DNA from: Cherax quadricarinatus
Taxonomy: Eukaryota; Arthropoda; Malacostraca; Decapoda; Parastacidae
DNA length: 64,000 nt
Direction: 5' to 3'
Assembly (NCBI RefSeq): GCF_038502225.1
Contig: NC_091391.1
Location: 5,042,719-5,106,718, forward strand
Part shown: positions 1 to 10,179 of the stretch, one piece after another
How the letters are laid out: each line of letters begins with the position of its first letter
Position numbering within the stretch: position 1 is the first letter of the stretch
Notes under the pieces: generated by a model
What the model saw: the letters and a program-made list of their open reading frames with translations, nothing else
Database searches by the model: none
Told to the model about the DNA's origin: nothing
Translations under genes and position numbers: made by a program

Positions 1-541
1 AAGGCTGAGTGGTACTGTATACTTCAGAATTCTTCTGGGCTGAATCTAGAGCTCTTGCCTGGTCAAAGGCAGCGGCTAAGTCGAGAGTTTTATTCTCCAA
101 TAAACGCTGCCTTATTATTGGTGATTGCAGGCCACTGATAAAAGCATCCCTGATGGACTCTTCACAATACTGAGCAGCTGTCACTGCTTGGAAGTGACAG
201 TCCTTACCTAAAATTTTCAGTGCTTGAAGGTATTCCTCTAAGGATTCATCAATCTGCTGGCGGCGAGTTGCAAGGCGATAGCGTGCAAAGATTTCATTTG
301 TAGGTTTAATATACTGAGACTTGAGGGTTTTGATAGCATCTTCGTAGGTATTACACTCAGAAATAGCCTCATATATCTTAGGTGACACAAAATTGATGAG
401 CAGACTTAGTTTATCTAGATCTTCTTTAGGAAGGGCTCCCAAGAAGTTTTCGAAAGTCTTAAACCAGTGCTTCCATTCCTGAGCAGCCGTTGATAAGCTG
501 GGGTCACAGTCTAGCCTCTCAGGTTTCAGTAAACGCTCCAT
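1..541 (-). CDS. Retrotransposon gag-like ORF, N-terminal part (runs off the left edge)
   Basis: An open frame runs on the minus strand from an ATG at 541-539 to the window edge without a stop, about 180 codons. The protein opens MERLLKPERLDCDP and has the spaced aromatic pattern of Gypsy/Mag-type gag capsids: a WKHWFKTFENFL stretch near residues 27-38, then FARYRLATRRQ and a LEEYLQALKILGKDC segment. Gag would form the particle that packages the retroelement RNA. No zinc knuckle is reached before the edge. Upstream (541-900) would lie the leader and 5-prime LTR, but no second LTR is in view, so the boundary is unknown. The open frame suggests a fairly young copy. The gag family is inferred from pattern, not from a search. 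Confidence 0.75.
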   Translation of the reverse strand, partial: MERLLKPERLDCDPSLSTAAQEWKHWFKTFENFLGALPKEDLDKLSLLINFVSPKIYEAISECNTYEDAIKTLKSQYIKPTNEIFARYRLATRRQQIDESLEEYLQALKILGKDCHFQAVTAAQYCEESIRDAFISGLQSPIIRQRLLENKTLDLAAAFDQARALDSAQKNSEVYSTTQP

Positions 542-584
542 GTTGTGATGTAGTCTAGCGCAGGATCACCACCAGGTAGCCCAG

Positions 585-655
585 GATTCTATGTTCAATA
601 AATTGTTGTGATAGAAACACAGGCCTTATCTCTAGGCTTTATTGAACATAGAATC
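585..655. repeat. 18-bp perfect inverted repeat (stem 585-602 / 638-655)
   Basis: GATTCTATGTTCAATAAA at 585-602 is exactly complementary to 638-655, with a 35-base loop. It lies about 45 bp upstream of the gag-like ATG on the minus strand, so it may be a leader hairpin or part of a long terminal repeat of that element. The role is unknown. Confidence 0.6.
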
Positions 656-1096
656 TTCATAGTACTTCTGCAACAACAAAATATAATGACTAGTACATCT
701 AATAATGGCTTCTACAGGGATGGTGATGTCTTGCATATATCAAGAGAAAAGTTATAACTACAGGCCACATATTTAAACTCACCATGTAATCTGCATCACT
801 AATACAGGGATAGTAGAAGAGAAGAGAATCACACACCATGTGTTGGCGCCCATGACACACACCAAACTGTTGTTGTTGTTAAGGGCCCCGAGAGGTGGTG
901 CAGTATTATCCTGCTGCTGCTCCCCACAGGAGCAGTATCACTACAACCTGATCACAATTGCAGTGAGTTATTAATGCAAATATCTTTATTTACAGTGAGC
1001 AAAGTCAGGGAATTTTTTTCGGAATTTTGTAATATACTACTTGATAAAATACTTTGACATATCTTGAACATTTCTGAGTGAGTTACCCCTCATGGA
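656..1096. other. No gene seen; possible LTR/leader of the left-edge gag element
   Basis: There is no convincing ORF. The stretch contains a GTTGTTGTTGTT run near 870 and a GC-rich block at 886-940. It could be LTR or leader of the gag element, but no partner LTR is available for comparison. Confidence 0.4.
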
Positions 1097-1253
1097 AGGT
1101 TCCTTGATGTTGGTGAGGGGCTCTTGATTTAGGGAATTGAATCTGTGCTCCAGTTCCCCGAATTAAGCCTGAATGCCTTCCACATCCCCCCCTGGGCGCT
1201 GTATAATCCTACGGGTTTAGCGCTTCCCCCTTGATTATAATAATAATAATAAT
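1097..1253 (+). repeat. Short interspersed repeat with (ATA)n tail
   Basis: A block with CCTACGGGTTTAGCGCTTCC ends in a TAATAATAATAAT microsatellite tail, the layout of a retroposed short element. A diverged relative with GTCCGGGTTTAGTGCTC lies at 4570-4740. Minus-strand scraps with 'gtgctaaaccca' or 'gtgctaagccca' are at about 26218 and 41870. Confidence 0.55.
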
Positions 1254-1769
1254 CTGAGTGAGTTATCTCTGCATTCATTAATTTTATCGCACTCCAGTAC
1301 ATAATGACGCAAGGTGTGACAACAGTCCATCTGGCAGTTTACATTTGGTTTGGTCTACATTTGGTGGTGGTGATTTAACCTGCCAAAGATACTTGTAACC
1401 CAGCCGGAGCCGGGCAGTAGTGACATCCAAGAGTCGGCTTATTTTGCTGGATGCACCATAGACATGTGACTCCTCCTGCACGATAAAATGATAGATGGAC
1501 TGACTGGTATCAGTCTACCTCAGTCTGAAGTCAGTAAAGTTCATCTTTTCCAATTATTGTTCTCAAACTGCTGACTCACAATGTGAGATGGAATCCACAG
1601 TATGTGCACTCTGACTCGACTGTCCACAATCTTACCATACCTATGTCTGTCTTCTGACACAAGCATGCCATAATTTATGCTTAATGAGTTGAGAGCATTT
1701 ATAGATACGACTCTGTGTCCAGCAAGCCACTGATCAGTCTAAAGACAGACAGTCCAAATATTTTTTTTC
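1254..1769. other. No gene or recognised repeat
   Basis: Only short chance ORFs are seen, and no repeat shared with the rest of the window. It immediately precedes the 5-prime truncated LINE. Confidence 0.4.
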
Positions 1770-3655
1770 ATGAATGAGCCTCAAAACCCTGTCAATGTAT
1801 GCCAAATTTCTGACATAACCCTAACTTCACTTGACTTTGAGAAAGCTATTGACAACATGCCCACGCACTTAGCCCCGGGCCCAGACTTGTGGAACTCTGT
1901 GTTCATTAAGAACTGCAAGAAACCCCTCTCACGGGCCCTAAGTATGCTAAAGAGAAGGAGCTTAGACACAGGTGAAATTCCACAGTCACTAAAAACAACA
2001 GCTATAGCCCCACTCCATAAAGGTGGCAGCAAAGCAGTAGTTAAGAACTATAGACCAATAGCTTTAACGTCCCACATCATAAAAATCTTTGGAAGAGTTC
2101 TAAGAAGCAGGATACCAAACCACCTGGACTCCCAAAAATTGCACAACCCAGGGCAACATGGTTTCAGAGCAGATCACTCCTGCCTCTCACAACTACTGGA
2201 TCACTATGATATGGTCTTGGATGGTCGCTCCTGCCTCTCACAACTACTGGATCACTATGATATGGTCTTGGATGGTCACTCCTGCCTCTCACAACTACTG
2301 GATAACTATGATATGGTCTTGGATGGTCGCTCCTGCCTCTCACAACTACTGGACCACTATGATATGGTCTTGGATGCACTGGAAAACAAACAACAGATGT
2401 ACTATGCACATATTTTGCAAAAGCCATTGACAAGTGCGATCATAGTGTAATAGCACACAAAATGCGTGCTAAAGGAATAACTGGCGAAGTAGGCAGATGG
2501 AACTTCAACTTCCTAACCAATCGAACACAAAGAATAGTGGTCAACAAAGATAAATCGGAAGCTGCTATAGTGAAGAGCTCTGTTCCACAAGGCACAGTAC
2601 TCGCCCCTATCTTATTCCTCATCCTCATATAAGACGTAAACAGAGATGTAAATCACAGCACCGTATCATCCTTTGAAGACGATACTAGGATCTGCATGAC
2701 TCATCTGCATGAGAGTGTCATCTATTGAGGACACGGCAAATATCCAAGAAGATATAAACCAAGTTTTCCAATGGCCAACGGAGAACAATATGATGTTCAA
2801 TAAAGACAATTCCAATTACTCCATTATGGAAAACTGGGGGAAATAACTAGAACTGAATATACTGCAAACTCTAATCACACAATAGGGCATAAAAGTAATG
2901 TGAAGGACCTGGGAGTGGTAATGTCTGAGGATCTCGCCTTCAAGGACCACAACAATGCCACTATCACATCTGCTAGGAAACTGATAGGATGGATAATGAG
3001 AACATTCAAGACAAGAGATGCTAAGCTAATGATGATCCTTTTTAAATCACTTGTTCTCTCTAGGCTGGAATACTGCTGTACATTAACATCCCCATTCAAG
3101 GCAGGTGAAATTACAGATCTAGAGAATGTACAGAGAACCTTTACTGCACATATAAGTTCCATCAAACACCTTAACTACTGGGAGCGCCTGAAAGCACTTG
3201 ACTTGTACTCACTGGGGCTCAGGCGAGAGAGATACATCATAATCTACACCTGGAAGATCCTGGAGGGACTGGTCCCTAATATGCATACAGAAATCACTCC
3301 CTACAAAAAGCAAAAGACTTGGCAGGCGATGCAACATATCCCCAGTGAAAAGTAGGGGTGTCACTGGTACACTAAGAGAAAACACAGTAAGTGTCCGGGG
3401 TCCAAGACTGTTCAACAGTCTCTCATCAGCCATAAGGGGAATTACCAATAGACCCCTGGTTGTCTTCAAGAGGGAGCTGGACAGATACCTAAAGTCAGTG
3501 TCGGATCAGCCGGGCTGTGGTTCGTACGTTGGACTACGTACGGCCAGCAGTAACAGCCTGGTTGATCAGGCACTGATCCACAAGGAGGCCTGGTCGTGGA
3601 CCGGGCCACGGGGACGTTGGCCCACGGAATACCCTCCAGATAGATGTGAGCCGTG
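1770..3655 (+). pseudogene. Decayed CR1/Jockey-type LINE: reverse transcriptase and C-terminal region
   Basis: Reverse-transcriptase blocks appear in order: LAPGPD near 1870, NYRPIALTS near 2045, NPGQHGFR near 2145, a motif-A relic (YFAKAIDKCDH) near 2405 in a shifted frame, VPQGTVLAP near 2582, a broken FEDD box near 2670, then KDLGVVMSEDLAF near 2902 and the usual LINE C-terminal helix region to about 3480. The final segment reads SNSLVDQALIH, a 3-prime end reused elsewhere (23362-23508, 53312-53490). The 5-prime half with the endonuclease is missing. At least two frame changes and an in-frame stop near 2628 show it is dead. Its 3-prime end runs straight into the TGACGTCA minisatellite. The LINE clade is inferred from motif style only. 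Confidence 0.85.
2175..2378 (+). repeat. Four in-frame 51-bp tandem copies inside the LINE RT
   Basis: Units begin at 2175, 2226, 2277 and 2328, each 51 bp. They encode the 17-residue block SCLSQLLDHYDMVLDG(R/H) with only a few differences between copies. The duplicated block follows the HGFR motif of the reverse transcriptase, where functional LINEs have a single copy, so this is a post-insertion or relic duplication. Confidence 0.95.
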
Positions 3656-3669
3656 ATGTCCTTATGTGA

Positions 3670-4390
3670 ACCATGACGTCAGTTTTTCTAACAGTGACAT
3701 CATTATGCGAACCATGACGTCAGTTTTGTGAGAGCTGTGACATCATGGGTGTGAGTAACGTCAGTGTGAGTGACGTCAGTGTGACGTCAGTGTGAGTGAC
3801 TTCATTGTGAGTGACGTCAGGGTGGTGACGTCAGTGTGACAGTATGAGTGACGTCAGGGTGAGTGATGTCAGTGTGACGTCAGGGTGGTGACGTCAGTGT
3901 GACAGTATGAGTGACGTCAGGGTGAGTGATGTCAGTGTGAGTGACAGTATGAGTGACGTCAGGGTGGTGACGTCAGTGTGACAGTGTGAGTGACGTCAGG
4001 GTGACGTCAGTGTGACAGTGTGAGTGACGTCAGGGTGGTGACGTAAGTGTGACAGTGTGAGTGACGTCAGGGTGGTGACGTCAGTGTGACAGTGTGAGTG
4101 ACGTCAGGGTGGTGACGTCAGTGTGACAGTGTGAGTGACGTCAGTGTGACAGTGTGAGTGACGTCAGTGTGATAGTATGAGTAACGTCAGTATGAGTGAC
4201 GTCAGTGTGACTGTGAGTGACGTCAGTGTGATAGTATGAGTAACGTCAGTATGAGTGACGTCAGTGTGACTGAGTGACGTCAGGGTGGTGACGTCAGTGT
4301 GACAGTATGAGTAACGTCAGTATGAGTGACGTCAGTGTGACTGAGTGACGTCAGGGTGGTGACGTCAGAGTGACGTCAGCGTGCTCCTGC
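3670..4390 (+). repeat. TGACGTCA-rich minisatellite
   Basis: The array is a loose mix of short units such as GTGAGTGACGTCAGTGTGAC and GGTGGTGACGTCAGTGTGAC. By hand I count about 30 perfect TGACGTCA octamers between 3672 and 4380, with one more at 4513. This palindrome is the consensus cAMP-response element bound by CREB/ATF bZIP factors. Flanking copies (3655-3770) are more degenerate (TGATGTCC, TGACATCA), and the centre is most uniform. The array begins right at the LINE 3-prime end. Whether it binds anything is unknown. Confidence 0.9.
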
Positions 4391-4569
4391 TGAGGCCTGG
4401 GAAACACTGTCAGTGATCCAGGAGACGTCAGGACCTACCTGCTGGCTGAGGTGAGAAACATCTTCCTCCTGACATCATTTAAGACGTCAGCCGCCCATGA
4501 GGGGCGGCACATTGACGTCAAGACGCAGGTGAAGTCACTGACATCAGGTGAACTTCAGAGGATCACAGT

Positions 4570-4745
4570 CACATACTGTTGCTGACTTCAGTCGTATTTT
4601 TCTCTAGTTTTGGTGGTTTGATCCGAGGAATTAGAGCCGTGTGCCCATTCCTGGGCACTCCTACCCCCTCCCCCCCATTCCCCATTACCATGATGCCCCT
4701 GTGGGACTCGTCCGGGTTTAGTGCTCTCCCAGGGAAGAAAAAAAT
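4570..4745 (+). repeat. Diverged short interspersed repeat
   Basis: It carries a cytosine-rich stretch (4660-4685) and CGTCCGGGTTTAGTGCTCTC, resembling the (ATA)n-tailed element at 1097-1253. Ends are not defined. Confidence 0.4.
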
Positions 4746-4839
4746 GGGAATTTCTATACAAATATTTTTTTGTTAATGGCCTTAGGCCTATAAAATATAT
4801 AAATTTATCCAGTGAAATCAATGGAATTTATTTCCATCA

Positions 4840-5516
4840 TGCATTGATGTATAATTTATTTTTATTGATGTATTATTTCCCTTTTATTGATGTATTATTT
4901 CCCTTTTATTGATGTATTATTTCCCTTTTATTGATGTATTATTTCCCTTTTATTGATGTATTATTTCCCTTTTATTGATGTATTATTTCCCTTTTATTGA
5001 CGTGTTATATACTTATTGATGTATAATATACTTTTATTGATGTATAATAAGATAAGATAAGATAAGATTTTGTTCGGATTTTTAACCCCGGAGGGTTAGC
5101 CACCCAGGATAACCCAAGAAAGTCAGTGCGTCATCGAGGACTGTCTAACTTATTTCCATTGTGGTCCTTAATCTTGTCCCCCAGGATGCGACCCACACCA
5201 GTCGACTAACACCCAGGTACCTATTTGCTGCTAGGTGAACAGGACAACAGGTGTAAGGAAACGTGTCGAAATGTTTCCACCCGCCGGGAATCGAACCCGG
5301 GCCCTCCGTGTGTGAAGCGGGAGCTTTAGCCACCAGGCCACCGGGCCACCAATAATCTTATTGATGTATAATATACTTTTATTGATGTATAATAATCTTA
5401 TTGATGTATAATATACTTTTATTGATGCATAATAATCTTATTGATGTATAATATACTTTTATTGATGTATAATAATCTTATTGATGTAGTATAATATAGT
5501 TTTACTGATTTATGAT
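4840..5516 (+). repeat. AT-rich minisatellite (ATTGATGTAT units), split by a SINE
   Basis: Units of about 21 bp (TATTGATGTATTATTTCCCT) fill 4850-5000. Related units TATTGATGTATAATATACTT and TATTGATGTATAATAATCT fill 5005-5047 and 5350-5515. The SINE at 5048-5349 sits between two stretches of the same array. Confidence 0.9.
5048..5349 (-). repeat. tRNA-derived SINE, GATAAG-tailed family, copy 1
   Basis: On the minus strand the head reads GGCCTGGTGGCTAAAGC, then GGGTTCGATTCCCGGCGGGT, matching the A and B boxes of a tRNA-type Pol III promoter. The body continues to a (CTTAT)n tail, seen on the plus strand as GATAAGATAAG. Near-identical copies lie at 20377, 44943 and 45620. A short AATAA on both sides fits a target duplication, though the AT-rich array makes this weak. 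Confidence 0.85.
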
Positions 5517-5524
5517 ATATTTTT

Positions 5525-6460
5525 ATTGTAGTTTTTTTTTGAGTCAGGATAACTTAGGTTAAGTCATCAGAGAACTTCTGAGATATAGTTATATACAAAA
5601 CTTAAATAGAATTTATGTAAAATATCCCAATAAAGTCAAGCAATGTAACTTATTTCTATTGGGGTCCTCGTAATTCCATCAGAGTCCTCGTAATTCCATC
5701 GGGGTCCTCGTAATTCCATCGGAGTCCTCGTAATTCCATCAGGGTCCTTGTAATTCTATCAGAGTCCTCGTAATTCCATCGGAGTCCTCGTAATTCCATC
5801 GGAGTCCTTGTAATTCCATCAGGGTCCTTGTAATTCCATCAGAGTCCTTGTAATTCCATCAGGGTCCTCGTAATTCCATCAGAGTCCTCGTAATTCCATC
5901 GGAGTCCTCGTAATTCCATCGGAGTCCTCGTAATTCCATCAGGATCCTCGTAATTCCATCAGAGTCCTTGTAATTTCATCAGAGTCCTTGTAATTCCATC
6001 AGGGTCTTCGTAATTCCATCAGGGTCCTCGTAATTCCATCAGGGTCCTCGTAATTCCATCAGAGTCCTCGTAATTCCATCAGAGTCCTCGTAATTCCATC
6101 AGAGTCCTCGTAATTCCATCAGGGTCCTCGTAATTCCATCAGAGTCCTCGTAATTCCATCAGAGTCCTCGTAATTCCATCAGGGTCCTCGTAATTCCATC
6201 AGAGTCCTCGTAATTCCATCAGAGTCCTCGTAATTCCATCAGAGTCCTCGTAATTCCATCGGAGTCCTCGTAATTCCATCAGGGTCCTTGTAATTCCATC
6301 AGGGTATTTGTAATTCCATCAGGGTCCTTGTATTTCCATCTGGGTCCTTGTAATTCTATTGGAGTCCTTGAATTTTCATAAGGATTCTTATATTTTCATT
6401 GGGGTTCTTATATTTCCATTAGAGTCCTTATATCTCCATTGGGGTCCTTGACAAATTTAT
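5525..6460 (+). repeat. 20-bp minisatellite seeded in a degenerate SINE
   Basis: From about 5655 to 6460 the period is exactly 20 bp (three units per 60 bases), consensus AGTCCTCGTAATTCCATCAG, about 40 units. Units become ragged after 6300. The flank 5525-5660 (CAGGATAACTTAGGTTAAGT, then ACTTATTTCTATTGGGGTCC) aligns with the body of the GATAAG-tailed SINE, whose ATTTCCATTGGGGTCCTTAA matches the repeat unit. The array therefore looks like an expansion of a 20-bp piece of the SINE. Confidence 0.85.
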
Positions 6461-6529
6461 ACAATATTTCTGAGGGCTTATAAATGTTTCAGTCATTCAA
6501 AAATGGTACATAACTAGATTTAATCTAGA

Positions 6530-6800
6530 GTAGGATAGGTGGAAGCATTGGACTATATGTACCTGCTGTCCCTGTTCACCTAGCAGAAAGTAGGTACCTG
6601 GGTGCTAGTCGACTAGTGTTGGTGGTATCTTGGGGGGGGGGGGGGCAAGATTGAAGGACCACATTGGAAAAAAGATACAGGCCTCAATGATGCATTTCTT
6701 TTCTGGGGTTATCCTGGGTGGCTAACCCTCTGGGGTTATCCTGGGTGGCTAACCCTCTGGGGTTATCCTGGGTGGCTAACCCTCTGGGGTTAAAAATCCC
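6530..6800 (+). repeat. SINE fragment with local triplication
   Basis: A reverse-oriented remnant of the GATAAG-tailed SINE: CACCTAGCAGAAAGTAGGTA, then GTCGACTAGTGTTGG. A 26-bp piece with GGTTATCCTGGGTGGCTAAC is repeated three times at about 6706-6790. It also carries a run of 12 or more G at 6630-6645. Confidence 0.7.
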
Positions 6801-6813
6801 AACAAAATTTTAT

Positions 6814-6980
6814 CTTAGCCCTTAAACTGCCCAAATGTAGATCTACGTTGACATGTGTAGCGTTCCAAACATAGATCTACATTTGATTTTACATGCTTTC
6901 TTATGTGAAAAAAGTAGATGTATGTTCGGAGCGCTACGCACGTCAACATAGATCTATGTTTGGACAGTTGAAGGTTTTAA
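6814..6980. mobile_element. Palindromic TTAA-type MITE (family P), diverged
   Basis: A roughly 165-bp palindrome with ends CCCTTAAACTG...CAGTTGAAGG and internal TAGATCTACGTT motifs. Better copies at 19902-20128 and 46677-47036 have TTAA at both ends and TIR CCCTTAAACTGTCCAAAC, consistent with piggyBac-type TTAA targeting. Confidence 0.7.
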
Positions 6981-7322
6981 GTCGAATACAGTAGTAGGAT
7001 TTATTTTTTGGGGGGTCCCCTTTCTTTTATATCATATTGACTCACATATGTATGCCATCTTTGTTTAAAACTAACGTTACATACCGCAGATAATCATTAT
7101 GAAAAATATTAATTTATAAGACATAACTGCTTTCATATACGTATACGTATTATTGTATAAAGTAGACTTTTTTTTTGTGGGAAATGTGGAGGTTCACATC
7201 TCTAGTTTCTCGGACAAGACTGGAGAGCATAATGACCTGTCCATATGGATGGCTAGAATCCATTAACTCGGCCCTGAAATTCAGCAACGTGTGACTGAAA
7301 AACTACATCTAGGTCTCGAATA

Positions 7323-7480
7323 GTGCAACGAATGAATGCCGTGAAATGATTGGATTATTCAAACTCGCACTTCAAATTATATGTAATTTTTTGTGCACAA
7401 TTTGAAGAGTTTGGGGAAAAGCTAGCACTAATTAATTTCACACTAATCGAACTCTCACTAATAGAGGCCTGGCTGTATTA
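7323..7480 (+). repeat. Interspersed repeat, also present at 9667-9825 in reverse
   Basis: The stretch around AGTTTGGGGAAAAGCTAGCA with AATTTCACACTAATCGAACT matches the reverse complement of 9667-9825 over about 150 bp with many differences. The family is unknown, and no ORF is present. Confidence 0.55.
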
Positions 7481-7813
7481 ATCATTTTGCACAGAAGAGG
7501 ACCCAATTATATCCGCTATAAAATGTGAAGAACAGCGTGTGGTCCCACAGATGTTACACATAGTTTATTCCTGGAAGTGTTGCATGTGTAGTGCCTATGT
7601 GTTTGTTGCCTATGTGTTGTATATTATATATGACATCTAGTCTATTAAACATATGAACCATTATGTACATGTATTTTTTTATTATGTACAACTTCAAGAT
7701 TATTATTATAAGCCACCACCTTGACTACCTTGCATTAGTATTAAGATTAATAAGGATTTTAATAAAAGTTAACCATTCTTACCTTGTCTAGATTTAAGTA
7801 GTTATTATGTATA
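7481..7813. other. No gene or recognised repeat
   Basis: AT-rich sequence without an ORF of interest or a repeat shared elsewhere in the window. 6981-7322 is similar. Confidence 0.4.
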
Positions 7814-8016
7814 CAGTGGACCCCCGCATAACGATTACCTCCGAATGCGACCAATTATGTAAGTGTATTTATGTAAGTGCGTTTGTACGTGTATGTTTGG
7901 GGGTCTGAAATGGACTAATCTACTTCACAATATTCCTTATGGGAACAAATTCGGTCAGTACTGGCACCTGAACATACTTCTGGAGTGAAAAAATATCGTT
8001 AACCGGGGGTCCACTG
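7814..8016. mobile_element. Tigger-ended MITE (family T), 203 bp, copy 1
   Basis: Non-coding, 203 bp, starting CAGTGGACCCCCGCATAACG and ending GTTAACCGGGGGTCCACTG, with TA on both sides. The TIR start CAGTGGACCCCCG is shared with the Tigger-like elements at 17413 and 52107, so those transposases are the likely source of movement. Eight copies lie in the window. Confidence 0.9.
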
Positions 8017-8163
8017 TACTAGGATTAGTCTGCCCGAAATGCCCCGGCATGATAGTGACTTTCTTTGTACTTAGCAAACCAAAATTTTAATTACACATTG
8101 TAACATTTACAAAGAAATAATTTTTTTTTCTTTATTAACCATGCTGGAGTTGCTAGATAGGAA

Positions 8164-8437
8164 ATAAACCCTTAAAGTGTCCAAACGTAGATTTGCGTTT
8201 GCACCGCTAGCGCTCCAAACATAGATCTACATTTTATTTTACATGCTTTCAAATGTAAAAAATAATAACACAGATCTATGTTTGGAGCGCTAGCTGTGCA
8301 AACATAGATCTACGTTTGGAGCGCTAGCTGTGCAAACATAGATCTCCGTTTGGAGCGCTAGCTGTGCAAACATAGATCTACGTTTGGAGCGCTAGCTGTG
8401 CAAACATAGATCTACGTTTGGACAGTTTAAGGGTTAA
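8164..8437. mobile_element. TTAA-type palindromic MITE (family P) with internal 33-bp tandem
   Basis: Starts CCCTTAAAGTGTCCAAACG and ends GTTTGGACAGTTTAAGGG followed by TTAA. Between 8270 and 8415 a unit of about 33 bp containing GGAGCGCTAGCTGTGCAAAC is repeated four times, so the right arm has been amplified. Confidence 0.85.
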
Positions 8438-8819
8438 GTATGACACTGATGGTTTTCAAGAATATTGAGGTTGTAGATATGCTTTGAGGTGGAGCACATG
8501 TGATGCAAACTACCCATCCCTTTAGTCTTAGTGAATCGACTAACATCATGCTGAAGTATTCATTTCATTGGGTATTGGCAAATTTCCATGGTATCAATAC
8601 CAGGCTAAAATTGTGTGGGTATTACTGGGTATCTGCTGTTTTTGATGGTAACAGTATTGTCAAAAATTTTAGTATTTTCCCATCACAGCGGTGAACAATT
8701 CATACCAACAGACAATAAGAAGACCTGCTGAAAAAGGTGACTGAAAAAGTCAGTACAGCTAAATCAGACTGAACATCTACTGTATGTGTGAAGTGAGGAG
8801 AAAAGAGTGGAAGGTCCCA

Positions 8820-9190
8820 GTAGGCATCCTCTCTAAAATTCATTACTGAGTACCTCAAACAGCACTACTTACACTATACCACTCCCTAATCTACCCTTAC
8901 CTCACCTGTGGTATTTGTGCTTTGGGATCTACCACGTCAAATCACCTAAAACCATTAATAACCCAACAACAAGCCATTATGTGGATGATCACCCCACTGT
9001 TCAAAAGCTTGAACTTACTTAATATACAAAATGTGCACTCATGCTACTGTGCCTACTATATAGGATAATCAGTTCGAATATAACCCCTTCACTAAAAGTT
9101 TTCCTTGATAGTTGCAACAGAACACAAGCATAACACAAGACACAAAAACCTCTCTGATATTCCCCGTGTCCAGCTCAACCTGGAGAGGGG
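8820..9190 (+). pseudogene. LINE (Jockey-like) C-terminal remnant
   Basis: With frameshifts allowed, the region reads as a LINE RT C-terminal segment: YLKQHYLHYT, a YPYLTCGICALGS-like block near 8893, LKPLITQQQAIM near 8950, then NPFTKSF near 9082 and HKTQKPL near 9135. Stops and frame changes are frequent. Identity rests on general resemblance to LINE C-termini. Confidence 0.55.
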
Positions 9191-9284
9191 GCAGATAACA
9201 GAGGAGGATGAGGTAGAAGAATGAGCAGTTTCATGCTGCTAGTGGCCTTGCAGACTTTTAACTGAAGATAATATTGATATACAT

Positions 9285-9575
9285 ATTTATTTCTGCAAGT
9301 ACTTGTACAAGATATACAGGCCTAGCTGACATCAATGACATGCTACTATATACAAAGCCGCTTGTTATGCAGAGCATTTCGGGTAAATTAGCTCAATTTT
9401 ATCCCAGGATGCGACCCACAACAGTCGACTAACACCCAGGTACCCATTTTACTAATGGGTGAATATGGATGGCAGGTGTCTTATGGAAGCACATCCTAAT
9501 GTTTTCCAACCATACTGGGGATCGATCCCCAGACCTCAGTGTGTGAACTGAGTACGCTAGTGATCGAGGTACAGG
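9285..9575 (-). repeat. tRNA-derived SINE, second family, diverged
   Basis: The minus strand starts with a tRNA-like head (about 9575-9510, with GGGATCGATCCCCAGTATGG as B box), followed by the shared body TAGTCGACTGTTGTGGGTCG and an 'aaataaatat' tail side. Relatives lie at 20885 (+), 25110 (+) and 45325 (-). Confidence 0.7.
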
Positions 9576-9666
9576 ATACAAACACTTTTAAAAGCCTTTT
9601 TCCAAGGTGGGGCCTGAAGTAGCTAATGAAGCTTTATCATGAGCTGTATAAAGTGCAGTCAGGTTT

Positions 9667-9825
9667 TGGATAGTGCACATTTCAATTGAGTGTGAAATCA
9701 GTTAATGCTAGTTTTCCTCCAAACTTTTCAAATCGTCCACAAAAATTACAAAGTTTGAACAGTGTAAATTCAAATAATGTGATCACTTTGCAGGATTCAT
9801 TATTTGCACTAATCAAGACCTGACT
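9667..9825 (-). repeat. Interspersed repeat (reverse copy of 7323-7480)
   Basis: The reverse complement contains TTTGAAAAGTTTGGAGGAAA and AACTGATTTCACACTCAATT, matching 7323-7480 with many substitutions. Confidence 0.55.
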
Positions 9826-10175
9826 ACTGCATGGCAAAACAGAGAGATGCATTACGTAATACTTGAGCACCCCAGTACAACCATCAACTTGTGACAACTC
9901 TACATCAACTTCAACACAAGAACTGTAGCCATCTAATTAGGCCATATCAATCCTCTCCAGTTATTTTTATATCAGTTACCAGAATTTAAGCTGAGATAAA
10001 GTTATTTGACTTTTTTTTGCTTTAGCCTATTTTTTGGACATCCAAGGAATGTAACCCAATTTTCCCCATATGCTCTTCTGTCTAGTTAGTACTGTACTGT
10101 ATTACATGGCAGTTTTCAGGAACGTAACCCACTCGTTACTTTAAATTAAATTAATTTTTTTTTTCTTTGCATAAT
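9826..10175. other. No gene or recognised repeat
   Basis: AT-rich sequence with poly-T runs near 10010 and 10155, directly 5-prime of the truncated LINE. No feature can be supported. Confidence 0.4.
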
Positions 10176-10179
10176 ATAC

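Noticed and set aside
3670..4390. Promoter CpG island
   Set aside because: The TGACGTCA octamers lie in a tandem repeat with no adjacent host exon; nothing shows transcription from here.
5048..5349. Functional tRNA genes at the SINE heads (also 20377, 25105, 44943, 45620)
   Set aside because: A and B boxes are present, but the cloverleaf is imperfect and each is continuous with a repeated SINE body and tail.
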